Below are positions 19,401-26,380 of a stretch of DNA of 64,000 bases, piece after piece. Numbering within the stretch: position 1 is the first letter of the stretch; the number at the start of each line of letters is the position of its first letter. The notes under the pieces were generated by a model. The model was given only the letters and a program-made list of their open reading frames with translations, had not been told where the DNA came from and searched no databases. The position numbers were made by a program, and so were the translations under genes. The stretch comes from Chloroflexota bacterium (lineage in GTDB: Bacteria; Chloroflexota; Anaerolineae; Anaerolineales; Villigracilaceae). The stretch is taken from assembly GCA_016866215.1 (NCBI GenBank), contig VGNE01000005.1, forward strand, positions 1 through 64,000, read 5' to 3'.

Positions 19401-21101
19401 AACCTGTTCACCTGTTCAACAGATTCACAAGCCAAGATCAAAGCAGCGATTAAGGAATACAACCTCAACCGCGTGGTGGTCGCATCTTGCACGCCGCGCA
19501 CGCATGAGCCATTGTTCCAAAATGCAATTCGTGAAGCAGGATTGAATTTCTATTTGTTTGAACTGGCGAACATCCGCGACCAGTGTTCATGGGTGCATCG
19601 CGACCAACCCGAGGCCGCAACGCGAAAAGCCAAGGACCTTGTCCGCATGGCGGTGACGAAGGTGCGGATGGACGAACCGTTGCAACGCAAGTCACTCGAA
19701 TTCAATCACGACGCGCTGGTTATCGGCGGCGGCGTGGCAGGGATGACTGCCGCGAACGAACTCGCGGATCAAGGTTTCAAAGTTTCCATTGTCGAGCGCG
19801 AAGGCGAACTGGGCGGCAACATGCGGCATTTGCATTTCCTGCTCAGTCACGTCGAGCCGCAGACTTTACTCAAGAAAATGGTTGAGAGGACGATCAATCA
19901 TCCAAACATTCACACATTCCTCAATGCTGAGATTGCCTCGTTTGCAGGAAGTTTGGGTAAGTTCACAACGACAGTTCGAAGTGCGGAGTTCGAAGTGCCT
20001 AAAGTGCAAAGTGGGGATGATCCCAACTCCGCACTTCGAACTTTAGACACTTCCCACTTCCCACTTCCAACTTTAGACACTTCCCACTTTAGACACTTCA
20101 CCCTTCACCACGGCGTGGTCATCGTCGCGACGGGCGCACAGGCTTATCAACCAACCGAATATCTTTATGGACAGGACAAGCGCGTCCTCACGCAACTTGA
20201 ATTGGAAGAGTTGCTTTCAAATCGCCAACCCTTCGACTTCGCTCAGGGCGAGTCGGAAATCAAAAACCTAAGATCCATCGTGATGATCCAATGCGTAGGG
20301 TCGCGCACCGCCGAACGCCCGTATTGCAGTCGTCTGTGTTGCGGACAAGCGGTCAAGAATGCAATGGAGATCAAGAAGATCAGTCCGCAGACCGAGGTTT
20401 ATATCCTGTATCGCGACATGCGGACTTATGGCTTGATGGAGCCTTACTATCGTCAAGCACGTGCGGACGGTGTAACTTTCCTGCGCTTCGATGCGGAACG
20501 CTCGCCAGAAGTCCACGCGGGAGATGCGCTGCAAGTTATTGTCCACGATGAGATGCTTGATGCGGATGTGGCGCTGGAAGCGGATCGAATCGTCTTGTCG
20601 GTGGCAGTTGTCCCGAGGGATGATGCGGGTGAAGTCGCCCAATTGCTGAAAGTGCCGCGCACAGCGGACGGTTTCTTCCAGGAGGCGCATCTCAAATTGC
20701 GTCCCGTTGATTTTGCTTCGGATGGAATCTTCCTGTGCGGGATGGCGCATTACCCCAAGAAGGCGCTGACCGAAACTGTGACACAAGCCCTCGCGGCAGC
20801 GGGACGCGCCCCAACGGTGCTTTCAAATCACACTATCGAGATCGAGCCGATCATTTCCCACGTCAATGAAGATAAATGCGACGGCTGCGCGTATTGCGTG
20901 GATCCGTGTCCGTTCAAAGCCATCACGTTGGTCGAATATCAAAACGAAGCAGGTCAGACCAAGAAACGTGTTGTGGTTGACGAGACGGTTTGTAAAGGTT
21001 GTGGTACTTGCCAGGCAACCTGCCCGAAAAACGCGATCTTCGTTTGGCATTTCAAACTGGATACCCTGCGCGCTATGACTATGGCTGCGCTTGGGAAGTG
21101 A
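16485..21101 (+). CDS. hdrA: Fused HdrA-NADPH oxidoreductase-HdrA flavoprotein
   Basis: A 1538-residue fusion. Module 1 is HdrA-like: FAD fold VVGGGIAGM at about 21-29 and [4Fe-4S] Cys 119, 122, 125, 129. It is interrupted by a complete GltD/NfnB-like module: Cys-rich CRDACPAGQ (171) and CGRICNHRCETACNR (210), FAD fold VIGSGPCG (266), NAD(P) fold VLGGGNVAMD (395), and AAGDATTGT (540). HdrA module 1 then resumes with CLQCGVCSECLACYYKCG (about 639). From about 935 a second, complete HdrA follows: CHCGTN, FAD fold VIGGGVAGM (1080) and two C-terminal ferredoxin motifs (about 1465 and 1503). HdrA is the bifurcating flavoprotein of Mvh-Hdr complexes; here NAD(P)H exchange is likely built in. Repeat-derived insertions lie at about residues 1164-1207 and 1248-1256. 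Confidence 0.9.
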   Translation: MNNSFPSPLGKSNKPVGAVMVVGGGIAGMQASLDLADSGFKVYLVEKQPAIGGHMAALDKTFPTNDCAMCTISPRLVATAGHRNISVLTDTELLKLDGEAGHFSATVRHKPRYIDVSKCTACGDCASVCPITVTDNFNGDLTQSVRKATYKLYPQAVPNAFAIEKKGIAPCRDACPAGQRAQGYIAMIREGRYAEALRVIKEDNPFPGICGRICNHRCETACNRNLVDEPISIAALKRFVTDKVYAEAYVAPQPASRKFDERVAVIGSGPCGLTAAKDLVVAGYGVTIFEALPVAGGMLRVGIPEYRLPTWIINREIQEILDLGVELRLNTPVNNLDDVFAQGFSSVLIAVGAHEGKKLPIPGADHPDVLVNTIFLRDVRMGNGPNLQDRHVLVLGGGNVAMDCARTALRLGAKQVDMAFLESREKMPAREDEIAEAAEEGIAFYPSRSFTRILSDNGQISGVEAVNVSFMQFEADGSLTLETVPSSEHTLDCDMVIFAIGQRAGLAFIPEDGSVGITRQRTVAVNPNTFATSRAGVFAAGDATTGTAVVIDVVAAGHKSADNIHKYLRGENLELRSHADLPVIKMNPTEVAEQIRSGEIRVQPRVRMEALNPDSRTHSFEEVNRGYTEEEARAEASRCLQCGVCSECLACYYKCGAGAIDHNQTARTEQIEVGAVILAAGFELYDAHLSGEYGFGRYPNVVTSQQYERILSPSGPYSGHLKRPSDEQEPKRIAWIQCVGSRSADRNWCSAVCCMYATKQTIITQEHAPGTDCTVFYIDFRAYGKGFDAYFERAKTSGVRYVRAMPSIIRQDAATENLEIQYALPDGSLLTETFDMVVLSVGLQAPKGMGHLAEELKVDLTADGFCKTTNLSPLNTSREGVYVCGPFAEPKDIPETVMSASAAAVRAMTLLAEGRHTLVAPKVYPPEIDVAGQEPRVGVFVCHCGTNIAGVIDVASVTEYARSLPNVVVADHNLFTCSTDSQAKIKAAIKEYNLNRVVVASCTPRTHEPLFQNAIREAGLNFYLFELANIRDQCSWVHRDQPEAATRKAKDLVRMAVTKVRMDEPLQRKSLEFNHDALVIGGGVAGMTAANELADQGFKVSIVEREGELGGNMRHLHFLLSHVEPQTLLKKMVERTINHPNIHTFLNAEIASFAGSLGKFTTTVRSAEFEVPKVQSGDDPNSALRTLDTSHFPLPTLDTSHFRHFTLHHGVVIVATGAQAYQPTEYLYGQDKRVLTQLELEELLSNRQPFDFAQGESEIKNLRSIVMIQCVGSRTAERPYCSRLCCGQAVKNAMEIKKISPQTEVYILYRDMRTYGLMEPYYRQARADGVTFLRFDAERSPEVHAGDALQVIVHDEMLDADVALEADRIVLSVAVVPRDDAGEVAQLLKVPRTADGFFQEAHLKLRPVDFASDGIFLCGMAHYPKKALTETVTQALAAAGRAPTVLSNHTIEIEPIISHVNEDKCDGCAYCVDPCPFKAITLVEYQNEAGQTKKRVVVDETVCKGCGTCQATCPKNAIFVWHFKLDTLRAMTMAALGK
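19972..20106 (+). repeat. CACTTTAG repeat array B inserted in hdrA
   Basis: Inside hdrA, AGTTCGAAGTGCGGAGTT (19973-19990) is the reverse complement of AACTCCGCACTTCGAACT (20027-20044), and the unit GACACTTCCCACTT recurs behind it. The array forms a large hairpin. It is read in frame as about 43 Ser/Thr/Leu-rich residues (TLDTSHFPLPTLDTSHFRHF) and leaves the gene open. Confidence 0.75.
20228..20250 (+). repeat. Short intragenic repeat (TTCGACTTCGCTCAGG type) in hdrA
   Basis: CCCTTCGACTTCGCTCAGGG is read in frame as PFDFAQG in the second HdrA module. The same element in the opposite orientation occurs twice in hypF (26951-27012), and a variant occurs in the allH gene (36852-36874). Confidence 0.65.
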
Positions 21102-21102
21102 C

Positions 21103-21200
21103 AAGTGCCTAGAGTGAGAAAAAACCTAGAGTGAGAAAGTGCCTAAAGTGAGAAAGTGCCTAAAGTGAAAAAGTGTGAAGTGGCTAAAGTAAAAAGTGGC
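21103..21200 (+). repeat. CACTTTAG repeat array C (inverted orientation)
   Basis: Units of AAAGTGCCTAAAGTGAGA repeat four to five times just after the hdrA stop. The orientation is opposite to arrays A and D, so arrays C and D face each other around the four-helix-bundle gene. Confidence 0.8.
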
Positions 21201-21206
21201 GAGGTG

Positions 21207-21569
21207 TTAAGTTTTGGCGCTGCGATGAATAGACGTGAAAAGTGCGAGGAGTTGGCTGCATTCGTCCATGTCGGCTTTGAAGGATTCGGCGGAAAGCCAG
21301 CCCACTTCGGTGATGACCTCCAGCCAATATTGAGTTTCGCTGGACTCTTTTTCGCAGATGGAGATGATGTGTTTGAAATCCGCTTTGCTCACCGCGCGAT
21401 TTGCCTCCCGATAATTCGCGCCAACAGAAGTGCCAGACCTGACCATTTGCCGCGCAATCGAATCCGCCTCTCGGCTATGTGGCAGGCGCGAAGCCAATTG
21501 GATCATCCTCACAGCAAATGCCTTCGTCCGTTTTTCCAACTGCTGACCGAATTCCTTATTTGTTGCCAT
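21207..21569 (-). CDS. Four-helix-bundle protein (S23/IVP family)
   Basis: A 120-residue protein of the four-helix-bundle family first known from intervening sequences in 23S rRNA genes (S23/IVP, related in fold to Avd of diversity-generating retroelements). The family pattern is clear: FGQQLEKRTKAFAVRMIQLA, then SIARQMVRSGTSVGANYREA, SKADFKHIISICEKESSETQ, YWLEVI and ECSQLLALFTSIHRS. It has a strong ribosome-binding site (AAGGAGG, seven bases before the ATG). It is on the strand opposite to the operon it interrupts, between hdrA and mvhD, and inverted arrays of CACTTTAG repeats flank it. Family members bind nucleic acid or partner proteins, and no enzymatic activity is established. The position suggests it arrived as an insertion together with the repeats. 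Confidence 0.85.
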   Translation of the reverse strand: MATNKEFGQQLEKRTKAFAVRMIQLASRLPHSREADSIARQMVRSGTSVGANYREANRAVSKADFKHIISICEKESSETQYWLEVITEVGWLSAESFKADMDECSQLLALFTSIHRSAKT

Positions 21570-21624
21570 GACTTCCTCCTTGAATTGAGTGATTTGATTT
21601 TCCAGCCACTTCGATTTTACTCGT

Positions 21625-21740
21625 GTCAGACACTTTAGTCACTTTGCACTTTAGCCACTTCCAAAGGAAATAGGCAAAATGAATCCCACACCTTCAACTT
21701 CCCCCACTTTAGCCACTTTAGCCACTTCACACTTCGAACC
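21625..21740 (+). repeat. CACTTTAG repeat array D, reaching into mvhD
   Basis: GACACTTTAGTCACTTTGCA and CCCACTTTAGCCACTTTAGC units flank and overlap the mvhD start. The array supplies the first 20 or so codons of mvhD and possibly displaced its original ribosome-binding site. Confidence 0.75.
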
Positions 21741-22131
21741 CGTGATCATCGTCTACACCTGTTACTGGTGTTCTTACACCGCTGCGGATTTGGCAGGAAC
21801 ATCACGCTTGCAATATCCACCGAATATTCGAATCATTCGTGTCCAGTGCAGCGGGATGGTGCATCCCAACCTTGTAATTGACGCGCTGACAAACGGTGCG
21901 GACGGCGTGTTGATGTGCGGGTGCCATGAGGGGGACTGCCACTACCTCGAAGGCAACCTGCGTGCCAAGTCCCGCGCGGATGCGATCAAGATGATGCTGG
22001 AGGATTTTGCCCTCGAGCCTGAACGCTATCGGCTTGAATGGGTGGCGGCTTCCGAAGGTCCGCGTTTTGCAGAGGTGATGACGGAAATGGTGGAGCAGGT
22101 CAAAAGAGTCGGGCCGAGTCCGTACAAGTAG
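21679..22131 (+). CDS. mvhD: MvhD-like [2Fe-2S] electron-transfer subunit
   Basis: A 150-residue protein of the MvhD/FlpD hydrogenase-delta family, which links the hydrogenase or another dehydrogenase to HdrA. The cysteines expected for a [2Fe-2S] centre are present: YTCYWCSYTAADLAG (about 27-30), VQCSGMV (about 56) and CGCHEGDCHY (about 79-86). The N-terminal 20 residues (NPTPSTSPTLATLATSHF) come from CACTTTAG repeats rather than from the family. The start at 21679 has AAAGGA about 10 bases upstream. An in-frame start inside the conserved region is not available, so the extension is probably translated. Confidence 0.9.
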   Translation: MNPTPSTSPTLATLATSHFEPVIIVYTCYWCSYTAADLAGTSRLQYPPNIRIIRVQCSGMVHPNLVIDALTNGADGVLMCGCHEGDCHYLEGNLRAKSRADAIKMMLEDFALEPERYRLEWVAASEGPRFAEVMTEMVEQVKRVGPSPYK

Positions 22132-22257
22132 TTCTCGCCAAATGGAGTCCAAAGTCTCCAGACTTTGGATTCCAGATCAAAATCAAGAAGGAGGTGCCAT
22201 CATTCAAAAATGGTTTTTCAGTACATCGTTTGTTCACAATATTAGTAAGGAGGAACA

Positions 22258-23184
22258 ATGCCAGTCAAAGTAGCACAAGAATGGTTTGCCATTTGCGGCG
22301 GTTGCGAAGTGACCGTGCTCGACATTGGCGAACCTTTGCTCGACCTCCTGCCCGAACTTGAGTTTGTCCATTTTCCAGTCATTATGGATCACAAACTCTT
22401 CGGGCAGACGGGTGAAAACAACACAGCGGATATTCCGCAAGCCGATGTCGGCATCATCACGGGCGGGATCCGCAACGAGGAGAACAGACATCTTGCCGAG
22501 TTGATGCGTTCCCGCGTGAACTTCCTGATTGCGATGGGATCCTGCGCCTGCTATGGCGGAATCCCAGCCTTGGCAAACCAGTTTCCGTTGGAAGATCTCT
22601 ACGATCGCGTCTATCGAGGGAATTCAACCACCGACTCTGGCGAGACGCCAAAAGGAGCGGTGCCTGCCTTGCTCGACCGTGTCTACGCGGTGGACGAGGT
22701 GGTGAAAGTGGATCTGAAGCTACCCGGTTGCCCCACCACGCCCGACATGTTCGCGGCGGCAGTCATGCATCTGTTGAAAGGGACGCCCTTCGCCCTCGAA
22801 GAGAAGAGCGTCTGCGACCAGTGCCCGACCATCCGTGAGAAAAAAGCGGTCGCCACTTTGAAGCGTCCGCTGGAGCCGATCGAGGGCGCAGGCGAACCGC
22901 TCGAAACTGTGCGCTGTCTGATGGAACAGGGTTTCCTGTGCCAGGGACCAGCCACCCGCGCGGGATGCGGCGGAATGGACGGCGGCACGCCGCGTTGCGT
23001 CAAAGCCTACATGCCCTGCCGCGGTTGTTACGGTCCATTGCGTGACGATGCCAACCCCATGGTGGACATGATGGGGGCGCTCTCAACCATTGGTCTTGAC
23101 CCCGCTCAAATTTCCGACCGAGCGGCACAATTCAATCGCTTCGCAGGCGCAAAAGGCCGCCTGCGCGCGGCGCCAAAGAGGTGA
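22258..23184 (+). CDS. mvhG: [NiFe] hydrogenase small subunit, group 3 (MvhG-like)
   Basis: A 308-residue small subunit of a cytosolic group 3 [NiFe] hydrogenase, holding the Fe-S relay to the active site. The proximal-cluster motif is CGGC at residues 13-16, with further cysteines in GSCACYGG and [10 protein letters not shown]-terminal region rich in cysteines ([34 protein letters not shown]) would bind the medial and distal clusters. There is no Tat signal, which fits a soluble enzyme. It has a good ribosome-binding site (AGGAGG) and is followed three bases later by the large subunit. With MvhD, MvhA and HdrABC it forms the predicted Mvh-Hdr complex. Confidence 0.93.
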   Translation: MPVKVAQEWFAICGGCEVTVLDIGEPLLDLLPELEFVHFPVIMDHKLFGQTGENNTADIPQADVGIITGGIRNEENRHLAELMRSRVNFLIAMGSCACYGGIPALANQFPLEDLYDRVYRGNSTTDSGETPKGAVPALLDRVYAVDEVVKVDLKLPGCPTTPDMFAAAVMHLLKGTPFALEEKSVCDQCPTIREKKAVATLKRPLEPIEGAGEPLETVRCLMEQGFLCQGPATRAGCGGMDGGTPRCVKAYMPCRGCYGPLRDDANPMVDMMGALSTIGLDPAQISDRAAQFNRFAGAKGRLRAAPKR

Positions 23185-23187
23185 GCC

Positions 23188-24630
23188 ATGGGCAAAACAC
23201 TTGTCATCCAACCTGTCAGTCGAATCGAAGGCCACGCCAAGATCACCATCCAATTGGATGATGCCGGCGACGTGGCTGATGCCCGCGTCAATGTTATTGA
23301 ATTGCGCGGCTTCGAGAAATTCTGCGTCGGCAAGCCTGTTGAGGAAATGCCGCGCATCACCACACGCATCTGCGGCGTCTGTCCCTGGTCGCATCACCTG
23401 GCTTCAGCCAAAGCAAATGACGCTGTGTTCGGTGTCGAACCAGCCCCGGCGGGGGTAAAGCTGCGCCGACTCTGCAACAGCATCGCCTACATGGAGGAGC
23501 ACATCCTTCACTTCTACATCCTCGGCGGTCCGGACTTCGTCATGGGGCCAAGCTCTGATTATGCGGCACGCAACGTGATCGGGATCGTCGGCGCTGTGCC
23601 TGATGTTGCCAAGCAGGTCGTCAAAGTACGGCACATGTGCGCGAAAATGCTTGAGACCATCGCTGGGAAATCCATCCATCCAGACGCAGCTGTCCCCGGC
23701 GGATTCAGCAAACCGCTTCAAAAGGAGGAGCGCGATGCGCTTCTTCCAATGGCGCAGGAATGCCTGGAACTTGCCAAATTCAGCATTAAGTTCGCTAAGG
23801 ATAATATCTTCCCCAAATATCTCGATGCCGTGAAAACCATCGGTACAATGACTTCTGGTTTTTTGGGGACGGTTGCTGCCGATGGAGCGCTCGATCTGTA
23901 TGACGGCAAACTGCGTATGATGTATTCCGACGGTTCGTATGAGGATTTCGCCACCAATGATTACGCCGATTACATCGGCGAACACGTCGAAGACTGGACC
24001 TATCTGAAGTTTCCGTATGCCAAGAAGCGCGGACCCTTCCTGCTCGAAGACAACGCGCCGAGTCTCTATCGCGTCAACACGCTGGCGCGCATCAACGTGG
24101 CAGATTACATCCCAACCCCGTTGGCGCAAAAAGAACTGGAAGAATTCCGCGCCAACTTCGGTCGCCCCGCGCAACTGACACTTCTCTATCACTGGGCGCG
24201 CTTGATCGAATTGCTCTACAACGCGGAAACGGCTGTCCAGTTGCTGAACGATCCTGAGATCACCAGCCGCGCGACGCGCGTCAAAGTGACGCCGCGCGCC
24301 GCGCGTGGTGTGGGTGTGGTCGAAGCCCCGCGCGGGACTCTCATCCACGATTACACTACCGACGACAATGGCATATTGACTCACGTCAACCTGATCGTGG
24401 CTACCTGCCAGAACAACTCAGCCATCAACCTCTCGGTCAGGCAGGCTGCGAAGACCTTGATCAAAAGCGGCAATTATGACCAGGGCACGCTCAACACGGT
24501 CGAGATGGCGATCCGCGCCTACGATCCGTGTTTATCGTGTGCCACACACAAACTCGATGGATCAATTCCAGTCAAACTGGATATCGTTGGACCTGACGGT
24601 AAACTGCTTGACACGCTAACGAATCAATAA
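23188..24630 (+). CDS. mvhA: [NiFe] hydrogenase large subunit, group 3c-like (MvhA)
   Basis: A 480-residue catalytic subunit that oxidises or produces H2. Both Ni-Fe ligand motifs are intact: RICGVC with C62 and C65, and DPCLSCATH with C448 and C451. The 26 residues after His454 are the C-terminal extension normally removed by the maturation protease, which is encoded downstream. All four ligands are cysteine, so it is not a selenoenzyme. Pairing with MvhD/HdrABC genes points to group 3c, which couples H2 to HdrA. GAGG precedes the ATG. Confidence 0.93.
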   Translation: MGKTLVIQPVSRIEGHAKITIQLDDAGDVADARVNVIELRGFEKFCVGKPVEEMPRITTRICGVCPWSHHLASAKANDAVFGVEPAPAGVKLRRLCNSIAYMEEHILHFYILGGPDFVMGPSSDYAARNVIGIVGAVPDVAKQVVKVRHMCAKMLETIAGKSIHPDAAVPGGFSKPLQKEERDALLPMAQECLELAKFSIKFAKDNIFPKYLDAVKTIGTMTSGFLGTVAADGALDLYDGKLRMMYSDGSYEDFATNDYADYIGEHVEDWTYLKFPYAKKRGPFLLEDNAPSLYRVNTLARINVADYIPTPLAQKELEEFRANFGRPAQLTLLYHWARLIELLYNAETAVQLLNDPEITSRATRVKVTPRAARGVGVVEAPRGTLIHDYTTDDNGILTHVNLIVATCQNNSAINLSVRQAAKTLIKSGNYDQGTLNTVEMAIRAYDPCLSCATHKLDGSIPVKLDIVGPDGKLLDTLTNQ

Positions 24631-24711
24631 GTGGCCAAAGTGTGGAGTGACTAAAGTGCGAAAAAGGGATGCGATCATTTTAGTCACTTTAGTCACTTCC
24701 CACTTCCCATC
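24631..24711 (+). repeat. CACTTTAG repeat array E (inverted pair)
   Basis: GTGGAGTGACTAAAGTG (24644-24660) is followed by TTTAGTCACTTTAGTCACTT (24679-24698) in the opposite orientation. The gap between mvhA and the protease gene can therefore fold into a hairpin. It is the last array in the cluster. Confidence 0.75.
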
Positions 24712-25218
24712 ATGGATACACTTCCCTCCTTCTGCCGTGCGCGTGTGCTCATCCTCGGCGTGGGCAACGTCCTCTTTGGCAACGACGGTTTCGGGCCGCA
24801 AGTGATTGACTATCTCACTCGTCACTATGTCATCCCGGAGGATATTTATGCCATAGATGTCGGCACTGGCGCGCGCAAAGTATTATTCACCGTTACGCTC
24901 AGTCAAACTCGTCCGCAGGAACTTGTCATCGCGGACGCGGTGGATTGGGGACAGGAAATCGGAAGCGTTCTTGAAATTCCTGTCGAGTTATTGCCAGTTA
25001 CCAAAGTGGATGATTTTTCGCTGCATCAAGTCCCGACCTCCAATATGCTGCGCGAGTTGCAGGACGACTGCGGCGTAAAGGTCAGCGTGGTCGTCTGCGA
25101 CGTAGGCGAAATCCCACAGGTGATCGAACCAGGCCTCTCGTCCGCGATTGAAGCGGCTGTTGTCACTGCCGGGGAAAAGATGGCATCTCGTTACGAACTA
25201 CGGCTGCTCCTGCCATAG
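24712..25218 (+). CDS. Hydrogenase maturation endopeptidase (HyaD/FrcD family)
   Basis: A 168-residue protease that should remove the C-terminal tail of MvhA after nickel insertion. The N-terminal motif GVGNVLFGNDGFG carries the metal-probing acidic residue, with NDG in place of the more common DDG, as in several group 3 proteases. A second acidic site is present in IYAIDVGTG, and a His in FSLHQVP fits the third. It follows the large subunit after repeat array E, so array E may have displaced its original upstream region; no clear ribosome-binding site remains beyond the repeat. Confidence 0.9.
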   Translation: MDTLPSFCRARVLILGVGNVLFGNDGFGPQVIDYLTRHYVIPEDIYAIDVGTGARKVLFTVTLSQTRPQELVIADAVDWGQEIGSVLEIPVELLPVTKVDDFSLHQVPTSNMLRELQDDCGVKVSVVVCDVGEIPQVIEPGLSSAIEAAVVTAGEKMASRYELRLLLP

Positions 25219-25285
25219 ACTGTGATTCATCGTGACTGGCAGGTGGTCAAAAGCCATGAGTTGGCCTAAAAAATTATCCGAATCT

Positions 25286-25331
25286 GAGGAAAGTTGTCCG
25301 TAAATACGATTACTTTCCTCACTTTGTTTTT
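25286..25331 (+). terminator. Intrinsic terminator after the mvh genes
   Basis: GAGGAAAGT (25286-25294) pairs with ACTTTCCTC (25312-25320), followed by a T-rich ACTTTGTTTTT. The 17-base loop is long. It would separate the hdr-mvh-protease transcript from hypA. Confidence 0.5.
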
Positions 25332-25364
25332 AGACTGAAGGTAGTTTAATTAAAGTTGGAAGCC

Positions 25365-25706
25365 ATGCACGAACTTGCCGTAACCCAAAGCATTCTGGAT
25401 ATATCCCTCCGCCATGCGAAAGACGCGGGCGCAAAACAGATCACGGGTATTAGTCTTGTGATTGGAGAATTTGCGTCCATTGTGGATGACTCCGTTCAAT
25501 TTTACTGGGAGATGATTGCCGACGGCACAATCGCGCAAGGCGCGCAATTGCATTTTGAGCGTATCCGCGGCGAGATGATCTGTGCCAATTGCAAACATTC
25601 CTTTCATCCCGATGATATTGACTTTGTGTGTCCAAACTGCGAGAGTCCATTTGTACAAATCACTAAAGGCGATGAGTTTCGAGTGGATAGTATTGACGTT
25701 GAATAA
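25365..25706 (+). CDS. hypA: Hydrogenase nickel-incorporation protein HypA
   Basis: A 113-residue HypA, the nickel carrier that works with HypB. The start must be the ATG at 25365 because the family begins MHELA, where His2 binds nickel; a TTG three codons earlier is not used. The structural zinc site is complete (CANCKH and CPNCES). It is the first gene of hypABFCDE and lies 147 bases after the protease, behind a terminator-like hairpin. Confidence 0.95.
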   Translation: MHELAVTQSILDISLRHAKDAGAKQITGISLVIGEFASIVDDSVQFYWEMIADGTIAQGAQLHFERIRGEMICANCKHSFHPDDIDFVCPNCESPFVQITKGDEFRVDSIDVE

Positions 25707-25717
25707 GTGGAGTCCAC

Positions 25718-26380
25718 ATGACCACACGTGTTCCTGTTGTTGAAAAAATCCTTTCTGCCAATGATCGCATCGCTGAAGAGAACCACGCTCGCATTGAATC
25801 TGCGGGAGTGTTTTCCATTAATATTATGGCTGCACCCGGCGCGGGCAAGACCTCGTTGATCGAACAAACCCTGCCGCGCTTGAAAGGTAAACTGCGTGTG
25901 GCTGTTGTGGATGGCGACATCGCCACTTCGATTGACGCAGACCGCGCCGCTAAAGCAGGCGCACAGGCCGCTATTCAGATCAACACGGGTGGCGACTGTC
26001 ATCTCGATGCGATCATGTTGCGCAGCGCGCTCGAACAACTCGACCTGACTCAATTCGATCTGCTCATCGTCGAAAATGTTGGCAACCTCGTTTGCCCCGC
26101 CAGTTTCAAGTTGGGTACGCATAAATCTGTGCTTGTTGCTTCCATCCCCGAAGGCGACGATAAACCCTATAAATATCCCGGCATGTATCGAGGCGTGGAT
26201 GCGCTTGTCATCAACAAAATTGACCTGCTGCCTTACATTCCCTTCAAAATGGATTACTTCGAGCGCGGTGTGCAAGTTCTCAACCCTGGCGTGCTCACCT
26301 TTCCGCTCTCCTGCCGCACAGGCGAGGGATTGGATGTTTGGATTGAATGGCTCACGCAACACGCAACTCATAAAAAATGA
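25718..26380 (+). CDS. hypB: Hydrogenase nickel-incorporation GTPase HypB
   Basis: A 220-residue GTPase that drives nickel delivery to the large subunit. The P-loop is APGAGKTS near residue 39, the metal-site Cys/His pair is in GGDCHLD, and INKIDLLPY contains the NKxD guanine motif. There is no N-terminal His-rich stretch, so it has no obvious nickel store. It overlaps hypF by ATGA. Confidence 0.95.
   Translation: MTTRVPVVEKILSANDRIAEENHARIESAGVFSINIMAAPGAGKTSLIEQTLPRLKGKLRVAVVDGDIATSIDADRAAKAGAQAAIQINTGGDCHLDAIMLRSALEQLDLTQFDLLIVENVGNLVCPASFKLGTHKSVLVASIPEGDDKPYKYPGMYRGVDALVINKIDLLPYIPFKMDYFERGVQVLNPGVLTFPLSCRTGEGLDVWIEWLTQHATHKK

Noticed and set aside
21207-21569. An rRNA intervening sequence, because IVP genes were first found in 23S rRNA
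   Set aside because: No rRNA sequence flanks the gene; hdrA and mvhD lie on either side.
23188-24630. Selenocysteine hydrogenase
   Set aside because: All four active-site ligand positions are ordinary TGC/TGT cysteine codons, and no in-frame TGA is present.
16399-24711. CRISPR array, suggested by repeated units in the hdr-mvh cluster
   Set aside because: Units are short, imperfect and contiguous, with no unique spacers of constant length. No cas genes are present.
25286-25331. A riboswitch (for example nickel-responsive) upstream of hypA
   Set aside because: Only one simple hairpin with a T-rich tail is visible, which is explained better as a terminator.
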